From Agrocybe praecox (taxonomy: Eukaryota > Basidiomycota > Agaricomycetes > Agaricales > Agrocybaceae): a stretch of DNA of 64,000 bases. The DNA is taken from assembly GCA_964017145.1 (NCBI GenBank), contig OZ024844.1:2604001-2668000 (forward strand), given 5' to 3'. A program made the translations under genes and the position numbers. Below are positions 23,165-38,065 of the stretch, piece after piece. How positions within the stretch are numbered: the first letter of the stretch is position 1; the number at the start of each line of letters is the position of its first letter. A model generated the notes under the pieces. That model made no database searches. It had not been told where the DNA came from and saw only the letters and a list, made by a program, of their open reading frames with translations.

Positions 23165-25180
23165 CTACACGTGATCTTTCTCTAGTACATACAACTCAAA
23201 CGACCCGTTCGTCTGAACCCGCGCTTTCACCTCCGTCGTTGTCCACCCGTCGTCGTTCGTCGACTCGGGAACGTGTACATAATCTTCCACATTCACCTTT
23301 TTGCACACAGGTGGTCCACGAACGAATACCTCTCCTGCAGGATCCCCTCCACTCTCCACCAAATCATCATTCACCCCAACAAGCTTGACCTCCACATTGA
23401 CTCCAGGAGGTCCAGTGTGCGCAGATGCCTTGCTCTTGCCTGCTGGGAAATCCTGCAAATCAAGAGGATGTGTCGCCAGTACGGGAGCCGTAACCAACGG
23501 ATGTGTGAACGCATTTATGAATGGCACCGATAATGCGATTCTAGCAGCTGTCAATATCTCTCTATCCAATGCTCCTACAAATCCGATATTAGCAATTGCA
23601 CACCGAACCCCCGAGAAAAAATAAACCTACCGCCGCTGACAATCACGGTCCTAACGGTTGCTGCTCCATTTCCGAGCACCTTGACACGGGCTCCATCGAA
23701 CACAAGTCGGTCCCACAAACTCTGATTGGTGATAAACCCATCAGCAACACCCGCAACTTTATGGCGCCATGCAAATTTGTACAAGAACCACGAGTCTTTG
23801 GCAGCAGAAATAATTCCAGACACCAACGATTTAAGGTGACCCGGTTTCAGGAAGAGAACGGTGGGTGACGGAATGGGGTATTTACGTGCGCCGACCACTT
23901 TTGCATCCTCCGCTTTGATGTCCTCTGCCCGTTTTTTTAGTTTCCACGTAACGATGATGACAACACGGGCCACTCACTTTCATCCGCATGGTATATTTCC
24001 GAACTTGGGATATTTGCGAAACTAGATCCTTCATAGATGGCGGTATAAACGATAGCTCTCCCAAACGGAGTGCTCATAGAATGTGCAGAAACGATGGTGT
24101 CCAATGGCGATAAAGCATTCGAAGCAGGGAAGAGAGCTTTGACGGCGGCAACGCCAGCAGTCATATTCTCATGGGATAACTGGGCACCCTGAATCTGGCC
24201 AGATTCTGTTTCATAGAAAGAGACAGAGAATACATCAGAAGGCTCTAAAAGATTGAAAATATTAAAATCAATATCCTGTGTGATGTTCAATTGAGACATA
24301 CTAGGTATCGGGCTAAAGGTTTTCTCGACTTTGGAGCCTTGGTGTTCGAGTTCGCTGAACTTGAAGACTTTGACATTGCTTGCGACACTGGCCATTGCCT
24401 GAGATGTCGGCTCGCCGACGATGACGATCACATGCTCAGTGTTCCTGTCACCAGAGTCGTAAATGTGCTCCAAAAGTTGCGGTAAGAGGAATGCGTGGGT
24501 AATAATAGCGGCCGGCGTATGAGCTTCGAGTATCGGAGTAAGCAACTTTGCGGAAGAGAGTGTGATAGACGTGACGGAATGGGAAGCGAGAGCGAGGTCA
24601 GCGACGATGAATTCTAAGCTTTTTGTGAGAATACGAGTTGGGACGGACGAGGAAGAGTTAGTTACCCAGGCAATCATTTAGTAACAGAAGAACGGAAGAC
24701 TTTTGTGGCTGGATACGACCTGTACGAAGCAAACCGGTAGCGAAAGCAGCTGCACGGTCTTGAAGATGGGAGTTGTTGAGCTGGATGATAATTGAGAAGA
24801 GAAACAAGAGAGATGGCTATAAAAGTACCTTTGTGGACCACAAAGTCCTTGGGGCGTCAATCTCGGGCCTGACAAAGTCTGCGAGGATATGGACTTCCTT
24901 GCCTGGTCTTACAGGGAACTAGAAAGACGTGAGTCAAGCAGCAGGGATACAGAAAGAGTGGACGGACCCTTCCAGCAAGACCTGTGCCATAGTTTCTATA
25001 GACAGCGCTCTCTCCTGGATTACGTGCACGGCCAACGTCGCTCTGTCTGCCGAGCAGAATAGGATGTACGAGCGGCTGTGGTTTGTACAAGTTGTTTAGA
25101 AGAAATACAGTTGCTGATATGAGGGCCAGAAGAATTGTGAGGTCGTCTGTGAGCAGATAGTCTGCAACGGAAAAGGCCAT
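23165..25180 (-). CDS. Degenerate acyl-CoA-synthetase-like (AMP-binding fold) membrane protein
   Basis: The start MAFSVADYLLTDDLTILLAL (ATG 25178-25180) contains one predicted membrane anchor. Next comes HPILLGRQSDVGRARNPGES, which I associate with fungal long-chain acyl-CoA synthetase-like proteins. The body keeps the family fold (LLLNDCLEFIVADLALASHS; ITHAFLLPQLLEHIYD; GAQLSHENMTAGVAAVKALF). The usual ATP signature (YTSGTTGxPKG) is replaced by SFYETESGQIQG. No YGxTE motif is visible where expected, and the late TGD motif reads WTTTEV. The protein stops at TAG, 23165-23167, soon after that, so the small C-terminal catalytic lid seems short or absent. About 600 residues are predicted across several exons. 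I infer a non-adenylating or altered family member. It lies between two H1 genes, sharing a promoter interval with copy B. Confidence 0.7.
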
Positions 25181-25676
25181 AATAACTTTTGCGGAGGAAA
25201 ACAAGGTCGAATGCGCTGGGCTGGCTGTTATTGTAGCTTTCCCAATTAGGAAAGGGAAAGTTCCGAAAGGTGCACAATTTCCAAACTTTTGCTTTTTCTT
25301 CCTTTTCCACTCGGACTCCCACTTTCTCACTTGGGACATTCTGCACCGCTGCTCTATCCTCACTCCCTCTGCTTTTCTCTCGCCGCGATGTCTGGAACAA
25401 CGACGAGGAACATAGATACGACGTGCACAGCGAGCACAGCTGCTATTGGTATTCTCGTCTCTTCTGGGGCTGTATCTGCACGAGACGCGACCGAGCAAGA
25501 GTCAAGAAGACAGCGAATAAGCCCGACAGACTCGTACTTTTTCTTCCTAGTCAGAGTGCAATGGAATGCACTGGAATGGACCGTGCGCTCTCCACCTCCG
25601 CACGTGATGCTCTCAAGCTCGTAGACCTCACCTTGCCCTCCTTGTTTCCCATCCTTCCTTCTTCCCCTCATCAGAC
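25181..25676. promoter_or_regulatory. Divergent promoter between synthetase-like gene and H1 copy B
   Basis: This 496-nt interval lies between opposed start codons. It is pyrimidine-rich on the plus strand near 25280-25390 and again just before the H1 ATG (about 25620-25672). Small open frames cross it on both strands, but none resembles a protein. It presumably drives both genes. Confidence 0.55.
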
Positions 25677-26747
25677 ATGCCCCCTGCAGTAAAGAAATCT
25701 TCCGTTGCAAAGCCAGCCGCCTCCGCTGCTACAAAGGCTGCTCATCCTACATGGGTCGATATGATCAAGGTCCGTCCTCCCCTCTTGTCCCACATACTCA
25801 TAATCCATATCCATATCCATCCTTGCCGATTAGGAATGCATCGCAGGTCGACCTGAAGATGCTCGCACTGGTGTTTCTCGTCCCCACATCAAGAAGGTCC
25901 GCCTTATCTTCCTCTCTCTCTTTCTGCGCACTGATCTCATCGCTATCTCTAGTTCGTCGAGGACAAGTATCACATCGACATCAATGCGAGTACCACAAAC
26001 CAGCTCAGTCGCGCTATTATCCATGGTAGTGAGAAAGGCATCTTTGTCCTCCCAAAGGGTGAGTCCCTTTACATGCCTCGTGTCCTCCGCTCACCTACAT
26101 ATCTCTCAATAGGTCCCTCTGGCAAGGTCAAACTTGCACCCAAGGCTTCCCGAAGCGATGCAGCTAAAGAGGTGTGTCTAGATGCACTGCATATCATTGC
26201 TTTCCCGTCTAACCAACTATCCCTCTAGAACGCAAAACCCGTCGCAAAGAAACCTGCTGTCACAAAGTCCGCGACCTCCGTCAAACCCAAGCCTGCTGCC
26301 GCCGGCACCACAAAGCCTGTCGTTGCGAAGAAGCCCGTCAAGGCCAAAGCAGTGAAACCAAAAGTTGCTGCTTCTGGTACTGCTAAGAAGCCTGTCCCGA
26401 CCAAGAAAGCAGCACCAGCGAAGGCCACTACCAAGAAGGTGCCTGCAAAGAAGCCTGCCCCTCCTAAGAAGGCTACTACTTCAAAGAAAGGGGCTGTGAA
26501 GAAGGTATTTTTTGGTGTACTTATTTATTATTGTTCATTCGCTGATCGTTGTTTACAGACTGTCATTGGTGATGTGAAGAAACCTGCTTCCAAGCCTAAG
26601 TCCAAGACCGCTGCAGGGGCTGCTACCAAAGCCAAACCTGCCTCTAAATCCAAACCCGCATCCAAGGCTAAACCCGCATCCAAGCCAAAGGCCAAACCTG
26701 CCTCAAAGACCAAGCCTGCTCCTGCTCCACCCAAGGCTGAGGCTTAA
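25677..26747 (+). CDS. Linker histone H1, copy B
   Basis: This is a second linker histone, starting MPPAVKKSSVAKPAASAATK (ATG 25677-25679). The globular domain reads HPTWVDMIKECIAGRPEDAR, then TGVSRPHIKKFVEDKYHID, QLSRAIIHGSEKGIFVLPKG and PSGKVKLAPK. The C-terminal tail is longer and more repetitive than in copy A, with many KPASK, KPKAK and KKPVP-type units, ending PPKAEA at TAA (26745-26747). About five short introns interrupt it, several in the globular part as in copy A. About 275 residues are expected. The inverted arrangement of the two H1 genes around one unrelated gene suggests an old local duplication, which is inference. TEL2 starts 183 nt downstream on the same strand. Confidence 0.93.
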
Positions 26748-26930
26748 ACGAATAATATACCGCTTGATTTTCCTTTTTCTTGTGAGGAATATGTATTTCT
26801 ATATGATTTAGTTGGTTGTCTGTAATTTCTTCGTGTTTATGCTTTTTTCGTATGTATGTAAATACGGCCTTTGTGATTTGCCGTATGTAACAATAATATT
26901 TTGTGACTTTTTTGTTTGATTCATAACATC

Positions 26931-29900
26931 ATGTCGGATTCCTCCTGGCTGGAGGAACTGGCTAGTGAAATCACAGACTTGCCGACTCTGTTGTCGTTGC
27001 TGTCTGCACCTCTCGATGCTATTCATCTCTTGCCCCCGCGATACCAACGATACAATACACTGAGTATTACAGATGGTTCCGTTCACAAGCACATCGCACG
27101 GATTCAGCGGTTGCTTTTAACACACATTTTGCCGACATGGGATACTCTTTTATCACAAAACGACGCGCTGTCGCTGGTTGAGCAGTTCTTCTGTCCCGAT
27201 GGGTTTGTAAATTCTTCGTCTGCTGCAGGGATTGTCGCGATTTCAGCCTATGCCACCTTCGTCTCCTCCTCCTCCTCGTCTTCCTCCTCGTCGCCGTTGG
27301 CCGCTTCACCAAAGTTCGCTCTTAGGATTCTCGACCGGCTGAGCAGAGAATACCCCATCGATCGCCTACACACAGCCGTGTACACCCGCACAGACATCGA
27401 GAAAGTCGAGAAAGACGTGTGTTGGGAGGATACAGTGCGGAATGTATGCGCCGTCCCAGCGAAAGTCGCCAACGCTCTCGGGGGAGACGACACAGCTAGT
27501 AGTATAACCAAACTACCCATGCCGAGCAGCCTAGAGAATGCAGTCTACTTCAATAACTTGAGCACCCGGTGCGAGGTGCTGATATCTACACTACCAACCA
27601 CGAGCCTCGCGTCGATCGCGTATTTGGTGAACAAACTCGTGAACGTCGGTGTCTTCCCTGCTTCTCCGCCCACTGCGCGCTCGCAACCTTCGTTCTTCCA
27701 GACGACACTGCCTGTGATTCGTGTACGGGCAAAGAGCGATGTGGAGTATGCAAAGTACTGGGCGTCCCTCTTTCTTGGGCTTCCGTCGAGCTTGACGCTG
27801 CAGTCTGTGCTGACGTCTTTGTTTGCGTCGTTGCGCACACCGAGCTCTGATAAGGAGAAGGAGAAGGAAAGGACGAGCATTCGACGCGAAGCCGCGCTCC
27901 TCTCATCTATTGTGGGCAAGCTCAGCCCAGACACACAGGAACTCTGGGAGATCACGATAGCGTTGATCACTAGTAGGAATTGGTCGGAATACCATGCGAG
28001 GATATTCGTGTGCTGGGTCTCTGGTGGTTCGTATGAAAGAGCGACCTCGTCCTCGTCGTTTGTCGATCCCAAAGGCAAGTCTCTTTACCTTTGCGAATTA
28101 CCTTGATATCACTAACTTTTTCTTCGTGTCAGAGCAGCTCTCAATGCTTTTCTCGAAGCCGTGCTTGATGTTTGGGCTTCCTCTGAACATATCAAACATT
28201 CTATCATGTCCCAGCATCGATGTAGGCCTTTCTTTTCGACGTAACATTAAACATTTCTGACATACACTCTGTCGACGTAGATATGACCTCCCTCCTCCTT
28301 ATCACCGTATCCTATTTCCCCAAATCATCACCCTACATTCTAGAGCTTGCATCGCCGCCCGCGTTTATCAACGCCATTGGGATCTACATCTCTCACCTTG
28401 ACGCCTCGGTGCGCAGATGCGGCATGCTCGCAGCTGAAGTTGTTGCCCACCTATGTGACAAGAGGCTAGACTTTGGCGACTGGGATGGGGATGATGGCTA
28501 TGGGAAGGCCTGGTGTCGCACTCTACGATCTCTTTTGAAAGCGCGAGACGTCGATGCGCCACTGGAAATGGAAGACGCTGATGATGAGGAAGAGGTGCAG
28601 CAGGAGCCACAAGGCGTCCAAGAAGAAATAATTTCCCCGGGTGTACACCATTCGCTAAATCTCAATCCTAACGAACCTTCTTCTACATCGAAATCGTCGA
28701 AAATCATCTACAAATCACTTTCAACTGGGTACGACTCGGATGACTCGATGACAGGGTACGCCTCGCCGCCTTCGTCGCGATCTACCTCGCCCTCGCCTTC
28801 AGAGCTGGCCGACATCGAAAAAGACCCCACGCTCAATGTTGTTGGACGTAAAAAGGTTCCTAGACCTGTGTATTTGGCACAATTGGGGGATTTGTTCCGC
28901 GGTGGGTCATCGAAAGTAGGCCCGGACGACCCACATGAAGCGGACCGCATAGAAATGGCCCTCAATACCGCGGAGGAGCTGATACGCAAGAAAAGAGGAT
29001 TCGGGAGCGAACTTGGTACGTTGGGCTCTTTTCATTGTTCTTTCTTCTCAGTACTCTAACTTTGTTCTGACTCTGTTATGCTTTTGTGATCAAGACGAGA
29101 ACGCTGTCAATTTAGTATACGCCATCCTTTCTCTACAAGACAACTTTGACCTTGAACACTTTTCTGAGAAGCGCCAGGGGGCGCTGAATGCTCTGATTGC
29201 TTGTTCTCCTAGGAAGGCTACACCGTACGTGTTTGATGTTGTCTTCGTTGCTCAATTTCTGATATCGAGCGTCAATTAAATAACAGTGCCCTTATACAGG
29301 AATTCTTCAAAAATCAATACTCCGCAGACCAGCGCTTCGTTGCCCTCAATGCGATTGCCATTGGTGCAAGAGAACTAGCTTCCCTGCCCGTACCAGAATC
29401 TCGGGTCCCAGTTGAGCGTACAGCTTTTCCAAGCAAGAGATTACCCGCGCCTTTGCATAATAAGTATATCACCGCCGATATGGATCTTGTCTCATCGATG
29501 GTTGACGAGCTAAGCAAAAAGGCTTTGGAGCCACAACGCGCTGCAGCTGCCACCTCCGATGCACCTGAATTCGTTCGCGAGCGCCGACTTCGGATCCAGA
29601 AAACAGCAGCCCAATCCCAGTCCCCACGCGTGGTGGAAATCGTACCTAACTCGCTCAATCCTTTCGCCTCAGACCAATCCCGAACTGCTGCCATTACCAC
29701 CGGCATTGCTCGGTCAACAACGCGTTTTATCGACGTTGCCGCCGAATTTTTCATCATTCCGTTCATCAGTGCTTTTTGGGCTTTCTTGCGCGATGAACAG
29801 GTTAGGGAAGAGCGTACATCGCATAAGAAAGGTCTCGGACGATATCATGGCTCTGGGACAGGGCTTATCCTCAACCCGCTGGTGCTTGCCCAGTTCGTTA

Positions 29901-30346
29901 GGACTATCTCCATCCTCGTGAATGCATCGGTGAATGCACCTGAATGGCTTGCAGTCATTGCCCCAGATGCGCTGGAACTTTCTTTGACTATCGGTACGCG
30001 ACCTATGTCTCATATGGACGACGATGGAGAAGAAGAAAATGGATCACTGGATCGGCTGAGCAAGGAGGCTTCCCTCCTTACATCGACCCTTGAACTTGCG
30101 CTTGTCATCATTGACGGTGCGCTAGAGATTGATGGCGGTCGTATCTTGGGCCTCGAACACACTACACTAGTACTGGGTGTCGAAGAATGGGCAGGTAAAA
30201 TATTTTCTAATCTGGAAAGGGGAGTCAAATTGGAAGGTGGTGGTGGCTCACATGAGATGAAGCTGAGCAGAGCCGCTGCTGGTGTTTTGCTGAAGGTGGA
30301 TGAGCTTACGTCGAAGTGGAGGAGGTCTATGTTAGACACGAGATAA
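26931..30346 (+). CDS. TEL2: Telomere length regulation protein Tel2/TELO2
   Basis: Tel2 is the scaffold of the TTT complex that, with Hsp90, matures PIKK kinases such as ATM, ATR and TOR. The start is ATG 26931 (MSDSSWLEELASEITDL). The gene has a long first exon, then about five introns. Diagnostic stretches are WASSEHIKHSIMSQHRYMTS, LDASVRRCGMLAAEVVAH, ENAVNLVYAILSLQDNFDLE and YSADQRFVALNAIAIGAREL. The protein has about 1,040 residues and ends TSKWRRSMLDTR, TAA at 30344-30346. An acidic, Ser-rich linker around 28560-28830 (EDADDEEEV, then Ser/Pro) lies between the N- and C-terminal helical halves, the region where casein kinase 2 sites occur in other Tel2 proteins. Its stop is only 42 nt from the stop of the convergent reductase gene. 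Confidence 0.9.
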
Positions 30347-30388
30347 CCTGTAGATATAATTCCATGTACAAGCTTTATGATGATACTA

Positions 30389-32031
<1,643 letters not shown>

Positions 32032-32075
32032 GGAGGTAAGTGACTGGGTGAGATTGGCTTGGGAAAAAATGCATT

Positions 32076-32083
32076 ATATTATA
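32076..32083 (-). promoter_or_regulatory. TATA-like element of reductase copy 1
   Basis: On the minus strand this reads TATAATAT, 45 nt before the ATG at 32031, within the 289-nt gap to the tandem copy. Confidence 0.4.
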
Positions 32084-32320
32084 GACTTTGAATTCTTCTC
32101 CATGCTGACGCGGCACGCCATCCAGTGGGAAGGAAGACTAAGAACGGAAGATCATCCGTGTGGGCGCGGGACGGAGTCCGGTTAGTCGCAGGCAATTTCC
32201 AGAAATAAAAATGTCATTTAAAATCCTTTCAAGCGCCCGTAGAAAACGTACCAGGCAAATACATTTATTTATTTAAACTTACACACGATCATATTTATCA
32301 ATTAGAGACGCGCGTCAATT

Positions 32321-33957
<1,637 letters not shown>

Positions 33958-34301
33958 TATTGTGGGTGTTATCAAAAGATTGATTCTGTGTGGTGAGAAG
34001 GAATTTCGATGCTACTTATATACCGTGCCGACTTTCTTGATAACGATATCATAGAGTCAGATGATGCAAAACAGACCTGGTCGGCCGCCATTGCTAATCT
34101 ACATTTCGAGCACTGTTCGGGGTATTTTGACCGGGATCTCTGAAATATTTGAATTCATTGTTCAAGTTGTCGACGGTTGTGTCGATGTCCCAGAGGGAAA
34201 CGAATTGGCTGTTTATGATTGGCGGGTGCATCACGTGGCGTGAAATCGGACAGTCTCGCCAGTAAATTCAAAGCTGTTCAGTCTCGATACCACCGTTCAC
34301 A
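33958..34301. promoter_or_regulatory. Divergent promoter, reductase copy 2 / NDUFV2
   Basis: This 344-nt interval lies between opposed starts. It contains a minus-strand TATATAAG at 34015-34022 that fits the reductase. Nothing obvious of that type precedes the complex I gene, which is common for housekeeping genes. Confidence 0.55.
34015..34022 (-). promoter_or_regulatory. TATA box of reductase copy 2
   Basis: TATATAAG on the minus strand lies 58 nt upstream of the ATG at 33957. Confidence 0.5.
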
Positions 34302-35315
34302 ATGTTCGCAAGACTTTCCAGGTCCACTCTGCCACGCAGTTTACCTAGAAGGAGGCTCATTTCCTCAACAGTGCCTAGGAAGTCGGATGCCCTCTTTGTC
34401 GTACGTGCTTTTCGCGAATGGCATCAGAGAACGATTATAACACTCCTTGACAGCACCGAGATACACCATACAACAACCCCAAGGTCATTTACATTTCATT
34501 GTTTTGTGTGTAGTACTTATTCTGATAGAAACGCGATAGGTTGCATTCGAATTCAATGCCGAGAACATGAAGCGCGCACAAGAAATCATCTCCCATTACC
34601 CTCCTCAATATAAGAAGGCCGCTGTTATCCCCCTTCTCGATCTTGGGCAACGGCAGAATAAGGGTTGGACAAGTATTAGTGTCATGAACTATGTTGCCAA
34701 TCTATTGGGCATGCCTGCTATGCGCGTATACGAGGTCGCCACATTCTACACTATGTTCAATCGGTGAGAAACAATACAATCTCAAAGAAAGCAAGGCTCT
34801 TATGACGACTTGACCAATGAAGTGAACCTATTGGCGAACATTTTGTGCAAGTTTGCACTACCACACCATGCATGCTTCGCGGCTCCACTGAAATTTTAAA
34901 CACCGTTTGCGAACACCTTGGCGGTATCCACCCCGGCCAAACTACGAAAGATGGCAAATTCACTGTCATTGAAGTAGAGTGCCAGGGAGCCTGCAGTAAT
35001 GCACCAATGCTGGTTGTTGGTGATGATTTCTATGCAAGTATTTTCTGTCATCCAACATGGTGCAATGTACTTACACGTCTACAGGAGGATCTCACTCCCC
35101 AATCAACGAAGAAGATCTTGGACTCTTTTAAAAAGGGAGAGAAGCCAAAACCTGGACCACAGAGCGGTAGAAAAACAAGCGAAAACTCTGCAGGTTTAAC
35201 GGCTTTGAATACTAAGGTGAGTCCCAGACACGACTTTGCAGGATAGACTCGAGTTCTAATTTTTATCTTACAGCCATACGGTCCAGGCGAATTCTGCCTA
35301 CCGGAATTCCAGTAG
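34302..35315 (+). CDS. NDUFV2: NADH:ubiquinone oxidoreductase 24 kDa subunit (NDUFV2/NuoE)
   Basis: This is the peripheral-arm subunit of mitochondrial complex I that carries the N1a [2Fe-2S] cluster. The start [20 protein letters not shown] is an Arg/Ser-rich mitochondrial presequence. The mature part shows HRDTPYNNP, a region rich in thioredoxin-like motifs ([35 protein letters not shown]), and the cluster ligands in CTTTPC and CQGAC. The C-terminus reads [10 protein letters not shown] and ends FCLPEFQ, TAG at 35313-35315. About 260 residues are expected. There are at least four introns. The donor of the second (after NNPK, near 34482) is non-canonical in its flanking bases, so that junction is provisional. 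One intron sits between DFY and EDL (near 35034-35085). Confidence 0.93.
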
Positions 35316-35605
35316 AGTCGCATTTCTTGGTGTATGCTATGGTATAATAGAGAGGAAGTTTTGGCCTTGTTTCTCGTTGGTCTGATAAAACACGCCAAAC
35401 ACGCCTCTTGAGTCATCTCCACCTTTTTTTAGATGGAATATTAAAGCCAGTTCCGTGGCAAGGTCAATTTATTTAAACGGTGCAACACATTCTGCCAATG
35501 CGTCAAAAAACAGTTGTTCAGTCATTAAGGTCGTTTCAAGTCATAACATTGCGTAGTCCTTTATGAAGTGAAATAACATATATGTATCCACGTTCAGGCA
35601 GGCCT

Positions 35606-37653
35606 TCAATCATCTCCTTCTCCATCGTCATAACCGTGAAGACCTTCGCCGCCCTCAGGGAGTCTCTCAATAATATAACTACCGCGCCAAGTCATCAGCC
35701 ATAGCTGCTACAGGTGAACGTAACTGAACTCACAAGATCTCCTCTTTAAGGTCATGACAGTAACGGTCTAGATGTAAATTCAATCATTAATGAAAGTTGT
35801 GCTTGCTACATGTGTTAATTGCATACCTAAGGGCAAATCGCGTTCGTCATTACCTGAAAGAAGCGGGTTAATATTTTTTCATTGAGATGATAAATGATGT
35901 TAGATGTACCAAAAGGCATTTCGATCTCGTCCGCAATTCCTTCGATGCCCATAAAGGTGAATGCAATTGCAGTAACGACAGGAACGGTGGCCCAGCCCAA
36001 ATCGTGTACAAGGGCCATTGGAAGAGCAAAAAGGTATAAAGTTACACATTGTTTAAGATGAATGCCATCTATGATTCCTATTGGTTAGTTTGGTAACATA
36101 ATATCATGCTGGTGAAGAATCTCACAAGAAATGGGTATGGGAGTATTGGCAACTCGTTCCATGGCTGTTAATTGGTCGACAAGTCCTGAGATTCTATTGC
36201 AAATGTCACGATGATCAGCAACTGAAACCACTTGGAACAAAAGCTGATAGGGTTACATTTGCGTGAAGCCATTCAAACCTGTACGGACCTGTTAGTTAGT
36301 AAATGAGAACTAAGATCGAACATTGTTCCCACCTGCTGGACCAACAGTTTCAAGGAATCCATCTTTCCTGAAACCGTAAATAATTCGGCTTAGCTCGTGG
36401 GCAATGCTGGAAAACATTAAGCGCCACACATTTATTCTGAAAATAAATAAATAACGCACATAAGTGGTAAAGGTAACGAGGCCTCATCAGCAAATGGATG
36501 GAACTCGACACTTCTGTGAATATCTTGCAACAAAGGAGTAGAGTGATCAGCAAGCTGCTGTTTACTCCTCTTGGCTCGGACTCTCTTCGTTGCATCAGGT
36601 CGGGCTGTATCAGGCGTGGTCCTCCCGCTCAGGCTTCCAGATATGCTGTCCGCCAGAGATTCTCCATTCTTAGTAGCAGAATACGTGCCACCTGGGGAAG
36701 TGTGCTGAGTATTATAGCCTACTTCGTCGAATCGCGCGAAAGAAGGAGGAAGCACCCCTGAGTAATCCGGGTAGTTAACACCGTCTTCTCCACGCAAATA
36801 GTGTTTGGTCGCAAAGGCGAATGAGAGGCACAGACGTAGTGCATCTGCCTTTCTCCTCTTCAATTGAGTGTGAGTAAGTTCCGTGGTGGGTGTTTTGCCC
36901 TTCGCGAAAGCGGGCTGAGCGTCAGTAGGGGGAAGTCCGACATTGATCCATATCATGCGCGCGAGATTGCGAGTATGCGAGGTTACGGTGGCAAAAGACT
37001 TGCGGCCTTCCCAATATCGATCATATGAGGTACTAAGCGACAGCTATGTCAACGAACGAGGGATGCAGATATTGGGCGAATTTACCTGTTACTGTTGAAC
37101 GAAACGGCTATATATAGCAAATACCTGTAATGATCCTCGAAACAAGATTACTTACCGGAAAACCAAAATCAAACCGACCTATCCATATCCTGAACATCGA
37201 TATTAAACATGTAAGAGAGCAAGTTCCACTCACCACGACAGAAAGAAGGGGCACAATAGAGTTTACCATAACAAGTCGATACCCCTTGACCGCCGACAGA
37301 TAGCAAACAAGGACAGCAAACAGCGTCACTGTAAGAACAGGACCAACGATGCGTCCAATAATCTACGAGTTTTCAATATCATCAAAGATTAAACTAGTAT
37401 GAACAAAGTACTCGAACTCACGCTCCCTTTGATACGCAGGACATCAGGCAACCATGAATACTGGATAACTCATTTTGAGTAAAGGCATCATGCTGAATTA
37501 AGGAGTCTTCCCACCTTTCTCAGGTGCTTTCTTTTAATCTTTGGGGCCTGTAGAACCAATGTTAACGCGTTGCGACAGCGGTGAATCTCTTCAAGTGCGT
37601 ACTCTGATGACCGGCAATACGGAACTCAGAGAACTCTTCATCGTGCTCGACAT
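35606..37653 (-). CDS. Bestrophin-like (UPF0187/RFP-TM) anion channel
   Basis: This is a multi-pass membrane protein of the bestrophin-like family, probably a chloride channel. A small first exon (MSSTMKSSLSSVLPVIR, ATG 37651-37653) joins PKIKRKHLRK, then YSWLPDVLRIKGS. Hydrophobic segments VTLFAVLVCYLSAV and IVPLLSVVVGLILVFRNN lead into SYDRYWEGRKSFATVTSHTR, a family hallmark. A Ser/Thr-rich hydrophilic stretch of about 110 residues (36560-36900) separates the first and second membrane pairs. The C-terminal half has ALPMALVHDLGWATVPVVTA and FTFMGIEGIADEIEMPFGTD, the conserved family end, before an acidic tail (HGYDDGEGDD, TGA 35606-35608). About 510 residues in roughly ten exons. Its localisation, plasma or organellar membrane, cannot be read from sequence. 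Confidence 0.85.
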
Positions 37654-38065
37654 GGTTTATTCCAAGAAAAGTCCAAGGAAAGGAAGGGAAGGATAAACAA
37701 TGCCGGCTTATGAACGAGAACGTCAATGAGCAACCAAGGAAACCCAGGTCGTTAATGTCATGTTATTATAATTGTATTATTCTCGGGCCGAACCTTTATC
37801 AGGTAGATGTGAATTTATTGATTCTTTATGATACTAACAAAGCAATAGTGAAACAGTAATTAATGGACAGAATTTGAGTGACTAATACTACAGTGGTCTG
37901 GTGCGAAAGTAGACAAGAAGGGGAATAGGTAAGGCACTATGTAAAACATAAGGAAGTGAAAATGACTGAAATTCTTTTGGTACGATAAGGCTGCATTTTG
38001 CGTTTTCGGACGAGGCAGAGCGGTAGTCATGAAGAGATATTTGAAAGGAATGGTAAGTGAATAAT
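37654..38065. other. Intergenic: bestrophin promoter and RING gene 3' side
   Basis: These 412 AT-rich nt lie between two minus-strand genes. No gene, tRNA or repeat is visible. Confidence 0.5.

Noticed and set aside
26352..26747. KPASK-rich segment as a tandem DNA repeat array
   Set aside because: The repetition comes from the Lys/Ala/Pro histone tail; codons vary between units, so it is protein-level low complexity rather than a DNA satellite.
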